Part shown: positions 23,475 to 34,551 of the stretch, piece by piece
Layout: each line of letters opens with the position of its first letter
How positions within the stretch are numbered: position 1 is the first letter of the stretch
NCBI GenBank assembly: GCA_030159075.1
Contig: BROG01000513.1
Coordinates: 310,001-374,000 of the forward strand
DNA from: Atrina japonica
Taxonomy: Eukaryota; Mollusca; Bivalvia; Pterioida; Pinnidae
DNA length: 64,000 bases
Direction: 5' to 3'
Position numbers and translations under genes: made by a program
Notes under the pieces: generated by a model
Databases searched by the model: none
What the model was told of the DNA's origin: nothing
What the model saw: only the letters and a program-made list of their open reading frames with translations

Positions 23475-23513
23475 TACACACACACATACACACACACATA
23501 CACACACACAATT
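23238..23513 (+). repeat. CA/TACA microsatellite
   Basis: Interspersed (CA)n and CATACA units over about 275 bp. Confidence 0.95.
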
Positions 23514-23909
23514 CATTAAATCCAGCTACAGTTTATACACTACAAACTACCTGGCAAATCTATTTATTTTAAATGAAAACCAAATGTTACGACATCTATA
23601 ATTTAGGGTCGAGTAAGAAGCAACTTTGACACTTAATCATATCTCAATCTGTGTAGCTATGTGTAATTTCTTCAAGAAGAATACAAAAAAAGTTTAAGCC
23701 AATCAGATGTCAAGATGGGTCATATCATTTTTTGAATTTGCTTGAAGCCTAACAACGATTGGACAAATCTGTCTTGGTGATAACCGTCATTTGCAGCAAA
23801 TGCCATTTTAATGGGTTCTGTCACAGCAATGTAATAGAAATATCTGTATTTGTAATTTTCCTGAAAAACTATTTTTCCATCCCCTGCCGATAGATCATAC
23901 ACATCCTTC
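23514..23909. other. No supported feature
   Basis: Unassigned AT-rich sequence between the CA array and an M1 element. Confidence 0.4.
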
Positions 23910-24000
23910 TTAACTCATTCAACCCTAAAGACACATTTGGATCGGTCTGAGTCATTGATTTACAGAAGTATCCACTGTTTTTCAGGGGTTGATGAGTTAA
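23910..24000 (+). mobile_element. M1 MITE, full length (91 bp)
   Basis: TTAACTCATTCAACCCT to AGGGGTTGATGAGTTAA; one of the best preserved copies. Confidence 0.9.
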
Positions 24001-24410
24001 ATCGCTACAAACCTGTTCAACGTAAGATAAGCGGTTCTATCACCACCAACATGTGGTGCTAAAGTTTCATTTATTTTGTTCGAGTACATAAACATATCAC
24101 ATCTCAACATATAAAGTTTTATCTTTATGTCTCCGCGTGTTTATGTAAGTCACTCAATCTTCTACTCGCGTGTTTAAAGTGCTTATGTTCAATACGTTCT
24201 GTTCTTCCTAGCATACAGAATAAATCTACTGATTACTGTAAAACAAATATGTAGAAATGTTAAAAAATTAAATGAGTAAATAATTGCATGAAAAACTGAC
24301 ACCAGGGTAATTTTTTACGAACTGCTATGGCAGTGAAGATAGATGGTGTTGTGAGAGAGAAATTAAAACTTTCAGAAATACAAAATCAGTTGATTATGTG
24401 TTTATTGACA
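24001..24410. other. No supported feature
   Basis: AT-rich; nothing recognised. Confidence 0.4.
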
Positions 24411-24773
24411 GTTATAGTCATATGAGAATTTGGGGAGGAGGTGTGTGAGGAGGGAGAAAGAGCATGAGGAGATAGGTATATGAGGAGAAAGGAGATGTAA
24501 TGAGGTAGAGGTGTGAGGAAGTAGGTATGTGAGGAGAGAGGTGTATGAGGATGATGGTGTTTGAGTAAGGTTTGTAAGGAGAGATGTATGTGAGGGTGAG
24601 GAGGTATGAGGGGAGGTGTGTGAAAGAGAGAGCATGTGAGGAGAGAGGTATATGAAGAGAGAATTGTGAGGGGAGGATCTGTGTCTGGAGGGAGGTGTGT
24701 GTGGATGATGGTATATGAGGAGGGTTTGTAAGGAGAGAGGTATATTAGGGTGAGGAAGTGTGAGGGGAGAAAT
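24411..24773 (+). repeat. Degenerate GA-rich tandem repeat
   Basis: Variants of GTGAGGAGAGAGGTGTATGA repeated over about 360 bp without strict period. The minus strand reads as serine/leucine/proline-rich frames only because of the repeat. Confidence 0.85.
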
Positions 24774-25225
24774 TAACCTTTATGAAAAAAAAATAAGTAA
24801 TTAATTAAAAAACAAACAACGAAATGATAACAAATGTATGGTTGTATGTTTTCAGTAAACAAGATACTAAGCCAGGTTTGTAAATTTGAATAAACTGAAC
24901 ACTGAAACATGTCAGGCAAATCATAGTCATATATATATATATATACTGTGAAACCTATATATTAGGATCCCCTTAGGGACACAACAAAACCCGTCTTTAT
25001 AGGGAGGTGGTCTTTATATACAGGTTGATTTGTACACAAATGGTACTATTGGGGACAGCAAAAAATGGTCTTTACAAACAGGTGGTCTTTATATACAGGT
25101 GGTCACTAAAGACGGCTTTACTGTATGTCTAATGCTGTTAGATTCTTCCCAATTTCTGAAAAAAAAAACATGACAAAATTCCCAATTGGAAAGGTAGAGG
25201 CCCCTGTTTCTAGCGGAAAAAAAAT
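24774..25225 (-). mobile_element. D element with nested P element
   Basis: The flanks (CAGTAAACAAGATACTAAG; TCTAATGCTGTTAGATTCTT; AATTCCCAATTGGAAAGGTA) match 2940-3185 in order. The continuity is broken by the P element at 24943-25125, which sits at a TA run. Confidence 0.7.
24943..25125. mobile_element. P element nested in D
   Basis: TACTGTGAAACCTATATATT to GACGGCTTTACTGTA. Interior TAGGGAGGTGGTCTTTATAT and GGTTGATTTGTACACAAATG are shared with 8053-8336 and 46134-46262. Confidence 0.8.
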
Positions 25226-26057
25226 AAGTATTACTGTATCATATGAGGTCAAATATGCTACCCTGTTGTAAGCAACAGTTATGACAAGTTTCATAAAAAA
25301 AAATGGCATTATACAATGTACTTGATCTTTACTCCTCAAAAAATTCTACTGATTTTTATTTCAATTTAAGATTAAAAGAAATAACACTTTAAACATGTTA
25401 TTTGAATTCTTACAGTAATTGCAGTGTCAACATTAAATACCAAGACTAAATCAATCTTGAAATTCAAGTTAAAAAAAAATAAAAAGTGTAAATATAAACC
25501 ACAACAATAAACGTTTAAAATACATTTCTATATCTAAAATCTCTTTGTTGTAAAATTAAATGCTGAATAATTATGATTTTTAAATTCTTAAGAATATATG
25601 TACATTAAGGAATTAGAGAGCTAAGAAGAAACTCTCGGCTATTTACTTAATATACTACAAAATTATCAAAAGCACTTTCAAGTTGTCACCCCACAGAGAA
25701 AAATGAAATGATCTGAATCAAATAGCACTGACAGTTTGAGATGAAAAAAAGGGGTCAGAGGATGTTATATAACTGAAAAACAAGAATTAAAATTTGCACC
25801 TGGTAAAAAATCTACTTAAACCAAGGCAATATTACAGGTGTTAAAAAACAAACAAACAGACATTAAAGATCCTGATCTATACAAAAGGGAACAAAACAAT
25901 ATTTTATTGCTTAAGAAATAAAGCATTTGATGTTATGACGACTCCATTTTACAAGCAGCCATCCAAATTCATGTTTACAAGTATTTCAATATCGTAGGGT
26001 GCATGATAGCTCTCTTTCCAATCTTCCTTTACTAAAATCAAGAATATCTTATTTCAT
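25226..26057. other. No supported feature
   Basis: AT-rich, probably intronic or intergenic. Nothing recognised. Confidence 0.4.
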
Positions 26058-26625
26058 GGGTCACATCACTCACCTGAACTGTCTTGGTACATGTATCTTA
26101 CAAATACTGTGGAACATGGCCTAAAGACCACCTCACTTTGGAATTCACCTTGTATTGAAGAAAATTGAATACTTTAAAGCCTCTTCACCTATTCCTAATA
26201 TTTAATAAGTTCAGACATTCACTCGACAGATCAACTTACTAACCAAAGCAATTGGTGTCTGTAAGTTAGGAAGTCTTATTAGTGGGGACCTGTTTTTTCC
26301 TTGCACTGATCTGGTTGAAAAACACAAACTTGGTTTGGATCTATTAGAACTTGTCTACTGCAAAGTTAAATCTTAATCACTGGAGCACGGGTGAAGAACA
26401 AGCTGAAACTGCCCTGTCACCTTCTTCATTCAGTTTTAAAAAAATTATAAAAAAATTCAAAAAATAAAATTTCAGCAAAATTCTTTCAAGGAAGCATTAT
26501 AAAAGTAAACATGTCCATCTCTCTCTCTCTCTGTCTCTCTCTCTGTCTCTCTCGCTCTCTGTCTGTCTCTGTCTCTCTCGCTCTCTGTCTGTCTCTGTCT
26601 CTCTCTCTCTGTCTGTCTCTGTCTG

Positions 26626-26669
<44 letters not shown>

Positions 26670-26908
26670 TCTCTCTCCATTAGAATCAATCTCTAGTTAT
26701 GGTGTTGGTTTGAAAAATCTAAAACACAATCGTCATGACTTTTATTCTTGGGCAAAGCTTGCAATCTTATCACTTGCATTATGTTATCAATGACACTGGA
26801 AACAAACACAGTTTAAACTTGTGTAGTTGCAAGCCAAGTGAACCTATTCATGTAACGTTTGGGTCCATCTCTAGGATACCTACAGTAAGTCGTTTCAGGT
26901 GAGCTAAA
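26058..26908 (+). mobile_element. C element, diverged, carrying a TC microsatellite
   Basis: Left ACATCACTCACCTGAACTG and right TTTCAGGTGAGCTAAAAT match C termini. The interior is diverged apart from ACTGATCTGGTTGAAAAAC-type sequence. Confidence 0.55.
26514..26678 (+). repeat. (TC)n microsatellite with GTCT interruptions
   Basis: CTCTCTCTGTCTCTCTCG-type sequence over about 165 bp. Confidence 0.95.
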
Positions 26909-27810
26909 ATTGCAAATCACAAAACAATATCATCATATGACTAAACAAAATTTATTATATTTGCATTTAAAATTCTTAGATCCACACTGCATATTACAAA
27001 TGATGATGCCAGGTTTCTTCTTAACCTTTACACAGTAAACTTAAAATTCCAAGGCCACACCACTCGTTACAAAACATGAAGTCAGAGCCTTTTTTTTTGA
27101 CAAACAAATAGACAGTTTTTTAAAACCATTTTAGATATATGTAAATTTAGATCAAAATAATCAAAAAGTCATTACATTGAAATTTGTAACACCTTTGAAT
27201 GTCTGATGTTTTTCACCTGAGCAACACCTTCAAACACATTTTCCAACTTTTCTTATCCCACATAATGGCTGTCCTAGATTTCAATCTGATGAATATCAAA
27301 AGATTAAATTTTGAATTTCAAATACAAGCAACGGTTGAATCAGTGCTATACTATAATAAACGTATGTCATTTTCATTATTCACGCCACGTGCCGACAAGA
27401 ACTATTTTCAAATTAACATAAATTTTAAACGTATGTTGCATGCCATTCAAATTTTATACCTACTAGTATACACCTGGATGAACATCAAATAAATCAGCAG
27501 GTGAATCTCACTAGGTCCTCGTTTACGTTCTGTCTTATGTTAAAAGTAAACAGCTAGCACAGTTACTAAGTTTTGTTTCATGTAAATTTCAAAGAATTTA
27601 AAATTTCAATAATGTCAAGAAAAGCTTCATAAAATTCACCAATAAATTTTTTTAGAAGTTTTAATCTAGCGGTATTGTGTCTGGATTTTATCATATTTAA
27701 TCTTTTTATCCCTAGGTATCATAAGAATCGTGCATAATTATATGTCTCATCGGTCCCTGTTTTGATGTTAAATGTAGCAAAGTATACTTGTAACATGCAG
27801 TAGTAAAACG
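26909..27810. other. No supported feature
   Basis: AT-rich. A 97-codon plus frame (27199-27492) is not recognised and has no bordering splice or promoter evidence. Confidence 0.4.
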
Positions 27811-27970
27811 TTTAGGATCAGGGATGTGAATGTATTTCAAGTTATAAGTTAAAATATATATTCCAGGGGGATGGGGGCAGGACCACTATATGCACCACTA
27901 AATGGTTCTCCCCATAACAATTAATAATATACATGTATATGGTTTAAGGGTGGGACTGTGAATGTTTTTT

Positions 27971-28999
27971 AAAGGGGCATTAGCTGTGTTTACCAAAAAT
28001 TTTATTTGGATTTTATCTACATGTACTTTTGCTACTTGTAATAGATGTATAATAACATAAAAGAGCTATACACAGGCATGGAAGTGTCGTGTCCCTGTAT
28101 ATTTTGGGAAAATAAGGTCAGTTCTAGTATTGTATGTATATATATACATAGAGTAATGTCCAATATATCAATTGCAAGTGAAAATGTGCCAAATTAGGTA
28201 TCTTAATCAATTTTCACAAAATATATAGGCATTGAAGAATTTTTATGCCTGTGTATACCTCTTTTTTGTTATTGCACACTAATCTAAGTGGTAAAACAAG
28301 AGGCCCAAGAGGGCCTCAATCGCTCACCTGAGAACCATCTACAAATGTGGAAAGAAGACCAAGAAGAATATATACATGTAGGCTGATCTGGCCAAGAAAC
28401 ATAAATATTGATGTTTTAAGAAATTCATCAAAAATTCTGGAAATAAAACTTTGGCAAAATTCTTGCACAGAAACATTTCTTCAACTATATACAAGTAAAA
28501 CACTTTAACGCATCATTGTGAATGCAAGGGGAGATAATTGAGGAAATCATGCAAAAATTAATGAAAATGACAAAATCTAAAAAGACCTCAAAAACGTGTC
28601 AATAATTAATATTCCGATTTTTATGAAAATTACAAACTTGAATCATACATCCATGTAGATCACTCAGAAACAATCCGTTTTTCATTCATGCAGTGGTTCT
28701 GGAGAAGAAGATTTTTAAAGAGGGTACCCTTTGGGACCGATTTTGCCCCGCCCTGGATCCACCCCTGGGCCAATCTGACTGAAAACTACAAACTTGGTAA
28801 AGGACCTTGAGCACTTGCTTCCTGTCAAAATGTCAAAAATCCCTTAAATGGTTTCAGAGAAGAAGTCGAAAATATGAAAAGCTTTTGGACGGACGCCAGA
28901 CAACTGACAAGGAGTGATCACAATAGCTCACTTGAGCCTTCGGCTCAGATGAGCTAAAAAGAAAGAATAGTTTTGGGAAAAAACAGAGCTGATGCTTTT
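27971..28999. mobile_element. B MITE split by a C element
   Basis: Left AAAGGGGCATTAGCTGTGTT; right ACAGAGCTGATGCTTTTTTA. The interior up to AATCTAAGTGGTAAAA and from AAAGAATAGTTTTGGG onward is normal B sequence. Between them lies a complete C element. Confidence 0.8.
28297..28957 (+). mobile_element. C element nested in B
   Basis: Begins ACAAGAGGCCCAAGAGGGCC then TCAATCGCTCACCTGAG. Ends CTTGAGCCTTCGGCTCAGAT then GAGCTAAAA. A GAGCC/GGCTC hairpin lies 7 bases before CTAA. About 660 bp; no coding capacity. Confidence 0.85.
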
Positions 29000-29384
29000 T
29001 TAAATTTTAAGTAAAATATGAAATCGCTAAAGGTGGTATTGCCTGAATGTGGGGCTTTGGCAGAAATTGAAAATAAGATTCAAGGTGGCGGGGCACAACA
29101 ACACTTTACACAACTGAATATGTCTCTCCATTAGACAAGAATATATATGGTTTAGGGGTAGGGATGTGAATAGTTTTCAAGTTATAAGTAAAATTATAAA
29201 TTTCAGGGGATGGGACATGACCCTTATATATCACTTAATGTGTCTTTCCATAAGGAACAAGAATATATATGGTTAAGGGGTTATATTGACCTTAGTGCAC
29301 ATCAATATGCACAGATGTTCTACCCTGATGGAACCTCAATCCAAATTATCAGCAACTTAAAATTGTCTTTAACCAGGAACCAAG

Positions 29385-29587
29385 ACCTAAATGAAAACTT
29401 AACATTGATCTGAACACAGCAATTTTTTGCAAGAAAAAGTAAGTCAGAAACCATAACAAAATTGTAAAAATCTTAATATTTTCCCAATCAAACTTCTTAA
29501 CATCAATGCTAACCCCCCCCCCCCCCCAAAATCATCCAGACCAAATATCACCAAGCTACCACCAGTATCATCTAAACAGCTAAAACG
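29385..29587 (+). repeat. F module, copy 1
   Basis: AACTTAACATTGATCTGAAC, TTAACATCAATGCTAACC and ATCCAGACCAAATATCACCA recur in the same order at about 30895-31090. Contains a C homopolymer run at about 29513-29527. Confidence 0.6.
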
Positions 29588-30550
29588 TAACAACAGGAGG
29601 CCTAGTGGGCCTTAATGCTCACCTGAGCAAAACATAATTAACTCCCCTATGTGTTGACATAACAATTTCCATTCTATTAACACATTTGTAGATTTTGCAT
29701 ACAGAACATTTTTGCTTTTTTCACTTTCTCTTTATCTACTATTCTTTTTCAAGACAAAAGGTCAAATCTATCCAAAGCAAGAGAAATCCAAACGAGAAAA
29801 AAACTCCCAAAAGGGTCAACCCTACAATTTCAACACTGTTGATTTTTTTGCATGCTAAACATTTTTGCTTCTTTCACTTCCACTCTATCTATTATACTTT
29901 TCAAGATAATGTCAAAAAACAATCAAAAACATGAAAAATCCACTTAAAAGGAGGAAATAACTCACATAAGAGTTGACCTGACAATTTCCACCACAATAAA
30001 ATGAAGATTTTTGCAAGCAGCTCACTTTAAAATAATGTTTTTTTCCCTAGCTTTAATAATTTTGGTGATACATGTATTAAAACAAAAATATCTGATGACT
30101 CATTTGTTCTATATTTAGCCATGGCAGCCATGTTTGGTCCTAGCCCCTTTTTATTCGCAAACTTTATATGGCTTTACATGGTTATACTTCCTGTCCAATT
30201 TGGTTCAAATTGGTCCAATGGTTCTTGAGAAGTAGTCAAAAATGTCTAAAATTTTACAAAAATAACATATTTTCTGTTTACTTAGGTGCCTGTGACCTTG
30301 ACCTCTGAACCCATGACCTTGAAATTATGTCAAAATGATCCTTAGATACTTCGTAACAACTTTCTCATATATCTTTGTATTCAAAAAGTTGATTAGTTTT
30401 GAATTATTAAACAATTTGTAATACAATTGTATCCCGTGTTACTAAATTGCCTCCTAGTGGCTTGTTTATGGACTTTAAAATCATGTATACAAAATTTGAA
30501 AGTCATCTGATCATTGACCAAGTTTTGGGTTGTTTTGGCCCTTTTTGAAA
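29588..30550 (+). mobile_element. C element, long subtype
   Basis: Starts ACAACAGGAGGCCTAGTGGG and CTTAATGCTCACCTGAG, then TGGTTCAAATTGGTCCAATG, GTTCTTGAGAAGTAGTCAAA and repeated 'TGACCTTGACCTCTGAACC' segments. It is inserted within the F repeat region. The right end is unclear; a TA array follows. Confidence 0.6.
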
Positions 30551-30551
30551 C

Positions 30552-30619
30552 CTCTATATATATATATATATATATAGATATAGATATATAGATATATAGA
30601 TATATAGATATATATCTAT

Positions 30620-30680
<61 letters not shown>
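30552..30680 (+). repeat. (TA)n / GATATA microsatellite
   Basis: Pure TA runs flank a palindromic ATATAGATATAGATATAT-type centre, so the whole tract can fold back. Confidence 0.95.
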
Positions 30681-30681
<1 letters not shown>

Positions 30682-30689
30682 CCAATCAT

Positions 30690-31178
30690 CTTTCACAACA
30701 TTAATACTCCATCCCCATCCCCATCAACATCCAGATCAAATATCACCAAGCTGACACCAAAATCAACTGAACAATATCAACCTCCCCCAAGGAACATCCA
30801 GACCAAATATCACCAATATCAACTGAACAATATCAACCTCCCCTCCAAGGAACATCCAGACCAAATATCACCAATATCAACTGAACAGCAAGCCTGTAAC
30901 AAAAACTTTACATCGGAGCTAAACATAGCAAATTATTGCAAAAAAAACTATGTCAAAAACATTAAAAATTAAAAAAAAAAATTCCAAATTAAACATCAAT
31001 GCTAGACCCCAAGGAACATTCAGGCCAAATCACCCTAGCACCAATATGAAATGAACAACATGCTGTTAACCAAAACTTAACATTGGAGCTAGACACAAAG
31101 TTTGAGACTGACGCCGTTGTAAAAGCAGTACCTATGTCATGCCTTTGCGACTTCGTCACGGTGAGACAAAAATGGTAT
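30690..31178 (+). repeat. F modules and a C-type 3' end
   Basis: About 60-70-bp tandem units carry AACATCCAGACCAAATATCA and CCAATATCAACTGAACAAT. A further F module runs at 30895-31090. The region closes with GACTGACGCCGTTG...TTTGCGACTTCGTCACGGTG and a short hairpin, which looks like a repeat terminus. Confidence 0.55.
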
Positions 31179-31233
31179 GCTCTTTTATATTGTCTTAGAC
31201 CAGTCTTTTACAGCCTGTAGTGTTCAAAGCGTA
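31168..31233 (-). mobile_element. M2 MITE fragment
   Basis: ATGGTATGCTCTTTTATATT and GTCTTAGACCAGTCTTTTAC match the M2 core in reverse. Confidence 0.5.
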
Positions 31234-31404
31234 ACCTTTTTAGAAATATATCTTAATAAGAGTTCCAAAGGGCTATAATAATTACATGAGTCACATGCAC
31301 ACATTTGGGAAGGGGGCTTTTGGGGATCTGACCTAAAAAAATTCCAAACATTTTAACGCTAGATGTCACCCTGCTGGAATCAATTCTAATAATTGGTAAA
31401 TGTA

Positions 31405-31560
31405 TGTGAGGTAATTTGCCAGTTTACACAGCAGGGTAGGAGGTGGGAGGTGGGAGGTAGGAGGTGGGAGGTGGGAGGTGGGAGGGTAGGAGGTGGGAGG
31501 GTTCTTTTTTTAAGTACATTGTAGTCAAGTTATCTCCTCCACCATTAAAAAAATGGTTTT
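31405..31560 (+). mobile_element. SINE-2 with internal minisatellite
   Basis: AATTTGCCAGTTTACACAGC precedes and AAGTACATTGTAGTCAAGTT plus ATCTCCTCCACCATTAAAAA follow the array. These match consecutive parts of the intact SINE-2 at 42585-42810, where a single GGAGGTTGGCGGT occupies the array position. Confidence 0.7.
31436..31503 (+). repeat. GGAGGTG minisatellite inside SINE-2
   Basis: About nine GGAGGTG or GGAGG(G)TA units. G-rich; could form quadruplex structures. Confidence 0.9.
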
Positions 31561-32332
31561 TCCAATCTGTTATTACAGATTACAAGTGGAATCGTACATA
31601 CACAATCTATTTATATCATCTCCATTGTTGAGAGATATTCCTAATTTTTTAAAACCATTTGACACTTGACATTAATCTTGAGATGCCCCCTTAATCTTGA
31701 GATGCTTCTATGTCAGTGAACAATTCTGCACAGGACAAAAAGCAGACTCTTTCTAAAACCTAAAAGGGAAATTACTCAAGACCGACTGATCTTCTCTGCT
31801 TTGAGATCAAATGAAATACATTAAAATTTATTCAATCCATTTAACTTTAATTTCTCCTTTTCAAAATCACATAAAATTAAAGCTTGTGGATGGTTTCGTC
31901 GTTCCAGATTACAGTTGATCAAATTCCATATTTTTAGCATGCATGTATCATTTCATATGATGATCATTTCTACACAATTCTAAAAATAAAAAATAATATG
32001 TATATGTACAAATGTATATAACATACAAAATGGCTGAAATACAATATTTGTACATTGGAAATTATTTTTATAGAGTAAAAGAATTTGACATGGGTGTGTG
32101 TAGTAGATAATGAAATCTCCACCCAAGTGGTAAGAATCGAGTTGTCCAATATGAGGATGTCCCAAGGATTGGACTTTCAGATTTTTACCAAGAGGGTGGA
32201 GATTACCCTTGCCACTCCAAACATGCATGTTTGATTATTTTTCTCCCATGATTCAAACACATGTTTATACACGTAGATAAAATCTGACGCAACTTTTAAT
32301 GCACTGTATTTTCAGTCATAAGTAAACTAAAT
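31561..32332. other. Unassigned, one minus-strand open frame
   Basis: A minus-strand frame at 31980-32228 (82 codons) has a GC-richer N-terminal half reading SGKGNLHPLGKNLKVQSLGH. I do not recognise it and see no convincing acceptor or donor. Confidence 0.3.
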
Positions 32333-33246
32333 AAGAGTGGAAGCTGTCTAGAGAGACCACCCAATCTGCCACTGAAATGTGGTATCTCAAGACAGGTGGT
32401 ATCTCAAGACAGGTGGTATCTCAGGACAGGTGGTATCTCAAGACAGGTGGTATCTCAAGACAGGTGGTATCTCAAGACAGGTGGTATCTTGAGACAGGTG
32501 GTATCTCAAGACAGTTGGTATCTCAAGACAGGTGGTATCTCAAGACAGATGGTATCTCAAGACAGTTGGTATCTCAAGACAGATGGTATCTCAGGACAGG
32601 TGGTATCTCAAGACAGGTGGTATCTCAAGACAGGTGGTATCTCAAGACAGATGGTATCTCAGGACAGGTGGTATCTCAAGACAGGTGGTATCTCAGGACA
32701 GGTGGTATCTCAAGACAGGTGGTATCTCAAGACAGGTGGTATCTCAAGGTGGGTGGGTAATCTCAAGACAGGTGGTATCTCAAGACAGGTGGTATCTCAA
32801 GACAGGTGGTATCTCAAGACAGGTGGTATCTCAAGACAGGTGGTATCACAAGACAGGTGGTATCTCAAGACAGGTGGTATCTCAAGACATGTGGTATCTC
32901 AAGACAGGTGGTATCTCAAGACAGGTGGTATCTCAAGACAGGTGGTATCACAAGACAGGTGGTATCTCAAGACAGGTGGTATCACAAGACAGGTGGTATC
33001 CTACAAGACAGGTGGTATCTCAAGACAGGTGGTATCTCAAGACAGGTGGTATCACAAGACAGGTGGTATCTCGAGACAGATGGTATCTCAAGACAGGTGG
33101 TATCTCAAAACAGGTGGTATCTCAAGACAGGTGGTATCTCAATAGAGGTCTTAAATAAATGATTTCATGGAGTGGTTTCGTAAATGTGGTCTCATAAGGC
33201 AGGTGGTCTTTCATTAGAGTGGTCTCTTAACACAGGTTCCACTGTA
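32333..33246. mobile_element. P element expanded by a 17-bp minisatellite
   Basis: Left AGTGGAAGCTGTCTAGAGAG then ACCACC; right GTGGTCTCTTAACACAGG then TTCCACTGTA. These are the inverted P termini. The whole interior is a minisatellite. Confidence 0.75.
32384..33150 (+). repeat. 17-bp minisatellite, about 45 units
   Basis: Unit GGTGGTATCTCAAGACA, with variants ATCACAAGACA and ATCTCAGGACA. The period keeps three frames open for up to 249 codons, which is artefactual. Confidence 0.97.
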
Positions 33247-33534
33247 GTTATTTGTCATAGCTCCTACGTATCGTATGTCGCTTTTGTAATCAGTTAATCT
33301 TGGTTTTTTTTAATGTATATAAAATTGTTAAATTATCCAAATACCTCGTATCTCGAGAAACATAATATGAATTAAAGCAATGCCTTGAAATCGAGCGCAG
33401 CTCCTTGTTTTACAATTGTGGGAAATAGCATTCATTGGGAATCTATCTGGTCTCAAAAGAGCATTAGTTCTCCCACAAAATGATGTCACGCTTTAATTGT
33501 GATGTTAAATAATTAATTAATAATTAATTATTAC
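33247..33534. other. No supported feature
   Basis: AT-rich with a TAATTAATTAATAATTAATT cluster at about 33508-33528. Confidence 0.4.
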
Positions 33535-33595
33535 CTCCATACCATAAAGAGCTTGCTTTGCTCACTTATTAAATTATCAATAATGGCCTGAATCA
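33535..33595 (-). CDS. Candidate exon, unidentified gene
   Basis: Minus strand: pyrimidine-rich tract and GTTGCTGTCAG acceptor, then a 61-bp block ending TGGAG|GTAATA. Starts with two bases; 19 full codons read IQAIIDNLISEQSKLFMVW and it ends with two bases. A second acceptor 8 bp further in (ATTCAG|GCC) would give a phase-0 start, fitting the end of 34050-34139. The donor is weak. Composition resembles a helical repeat protein, but this is inference. Confidence 0.3.
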
Positions 33596-34049
33596 CTGAC
33601 AGCAACACATACAGAAGATGAGAGGGAAAAAGTTGCCAATACATATTAATACCATGCCCATGAGAGAAAAGGCCTCATTTCTCATAAATCCTACTATGTT
33701 ACATGCAATGACAAAAGAAAATTGTAGAATTCAATTTACCATCTAAATTAGAAATTTGTCCATAATCATGGCACTCCACACAAATTTGTTTTATTAATTT
33801 TCTATCCGTGTAATTATAAAGAATTTATCCATGACCCCTCATAACTTTGACAATGTGTTAGGTGCAAGTGGCTGATCCCCGTTGCACAAAAAGGTGTGAA
33901 AATGACCGCCCTTCTGTTCAGAGCGAGTTAACATCAAAGTTTGTCTTGAGCCTTATTGATGTCTTCTCCAGACTGTGGTCGATTAAATGATAGGAGAACA
34001 ATGAAATTTAAATCCATACTGACCATAGAAGAGGACATTTGCCACTTAC
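33596..34049. other. No supported feature
   Basis: Likely intron between two candidate exons if both are real. Nothing else recognised. Confidence 0.35.
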
Positions 34050-34139
34050 ATCTGTATCAATGAGGTCAAAAAGGTCATGAGAGAAACAAAGGTCAATTGC
34101 ACGATGTACCATGGAAACTTGTGGTACAGAACTTAACAC
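34050..34139 (-). CDS. Candidate exon, unidentified gene
   Basis: A 90-bp minus-strand block between acceptor CTGTTCAG and a consensus donor GAT|GTAAGT. Only one of three frames is open: 30 codons, starting VLSSVPQVSMVHRAIDLC and ending HDLFDLIDTD, phase 0 at both ends. The content looks like part of an alpha-helical solenoid, but I cannot name a family. Of the unidentified blocks this has the best combined splice and frame evidence. Confidence 0.45.
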
Positions 34140-34363
34140 CTGAACAGTAAACATAAAAACATTTAAATCTAATGGAATCTTTGAAATGTTAACAAAAAGT
34201 ACTGTTATACAATTTATTTTAAAAGGTTTGGGACAAAAAAAGGTGCTAATACCGGTATCTCATATAATATCTCCTATCTCATAGAATTAAATAAAACATA
34301 TTTGGAACATGGCCTCCTTCTACATAACGATAAAATGAGATGTAAATGCATTTACATATAAAT

Positions 34364-34546
34364 AAAGTCATACCTCTCTGTAAAGGTCACTCATGGGTAC
34401 AGGTTAAAATAGCTGTTATAGACAGGTGGTCTTTATAAAGAGGTTTATGCATTACAAAATAAGTTAACAAAGGTTACACATGTATATGAATGACCGGATG
34501 AATGCAGGTGCCCTTTGTACAGAGGTGACCTATAAGTTTGACTGTA
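34364..34546. mobile_element. P element, diverged
   Basis: AAAGTCATACCTCTCTGTAA at the left and AAGTTTGACTGTATA at the right, with GACAGGTGGTCTTTATAAAG inside. Confidence 0.6.
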
Positions 34547-34551
34547 TATAT

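Larger units (their letters stand above)
27811..29290 (+). repeat. G tandem repeat (~122-131 bp units), interrupted
   Basis: Units start GGTTTAGGGGTAGGGATGTG or similar at 27811, 27942, 29149 and 29271, and share TTCAAGTTATAAGT and CCAGGGGGATGGG-type sequence. The second unit is split by the B element at 27971-28999. Confidence 0.7.

Noticed and set aside
23117..23601. Frames of C/V or T/H repeats
   Set aside because: Translation of a CA microsatellite.
26486..26696. RE-rich and SLSL-rich frames
   Set aside because: TC microsatellite.
31106..31175. Exon-like plus block ending ACG|GTGAGA
   Set aside because: The sequence has the look of a repeat terminus with a hairpin rather than a coding exon, and it follows F and C repeats.
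32377..33162. Frames to 249 codons with QVVSQDRWYLKTGGIS-type repeats
   Set aside because: 17-bp minisatellite; all three frames give the same repeat peptide shifted.
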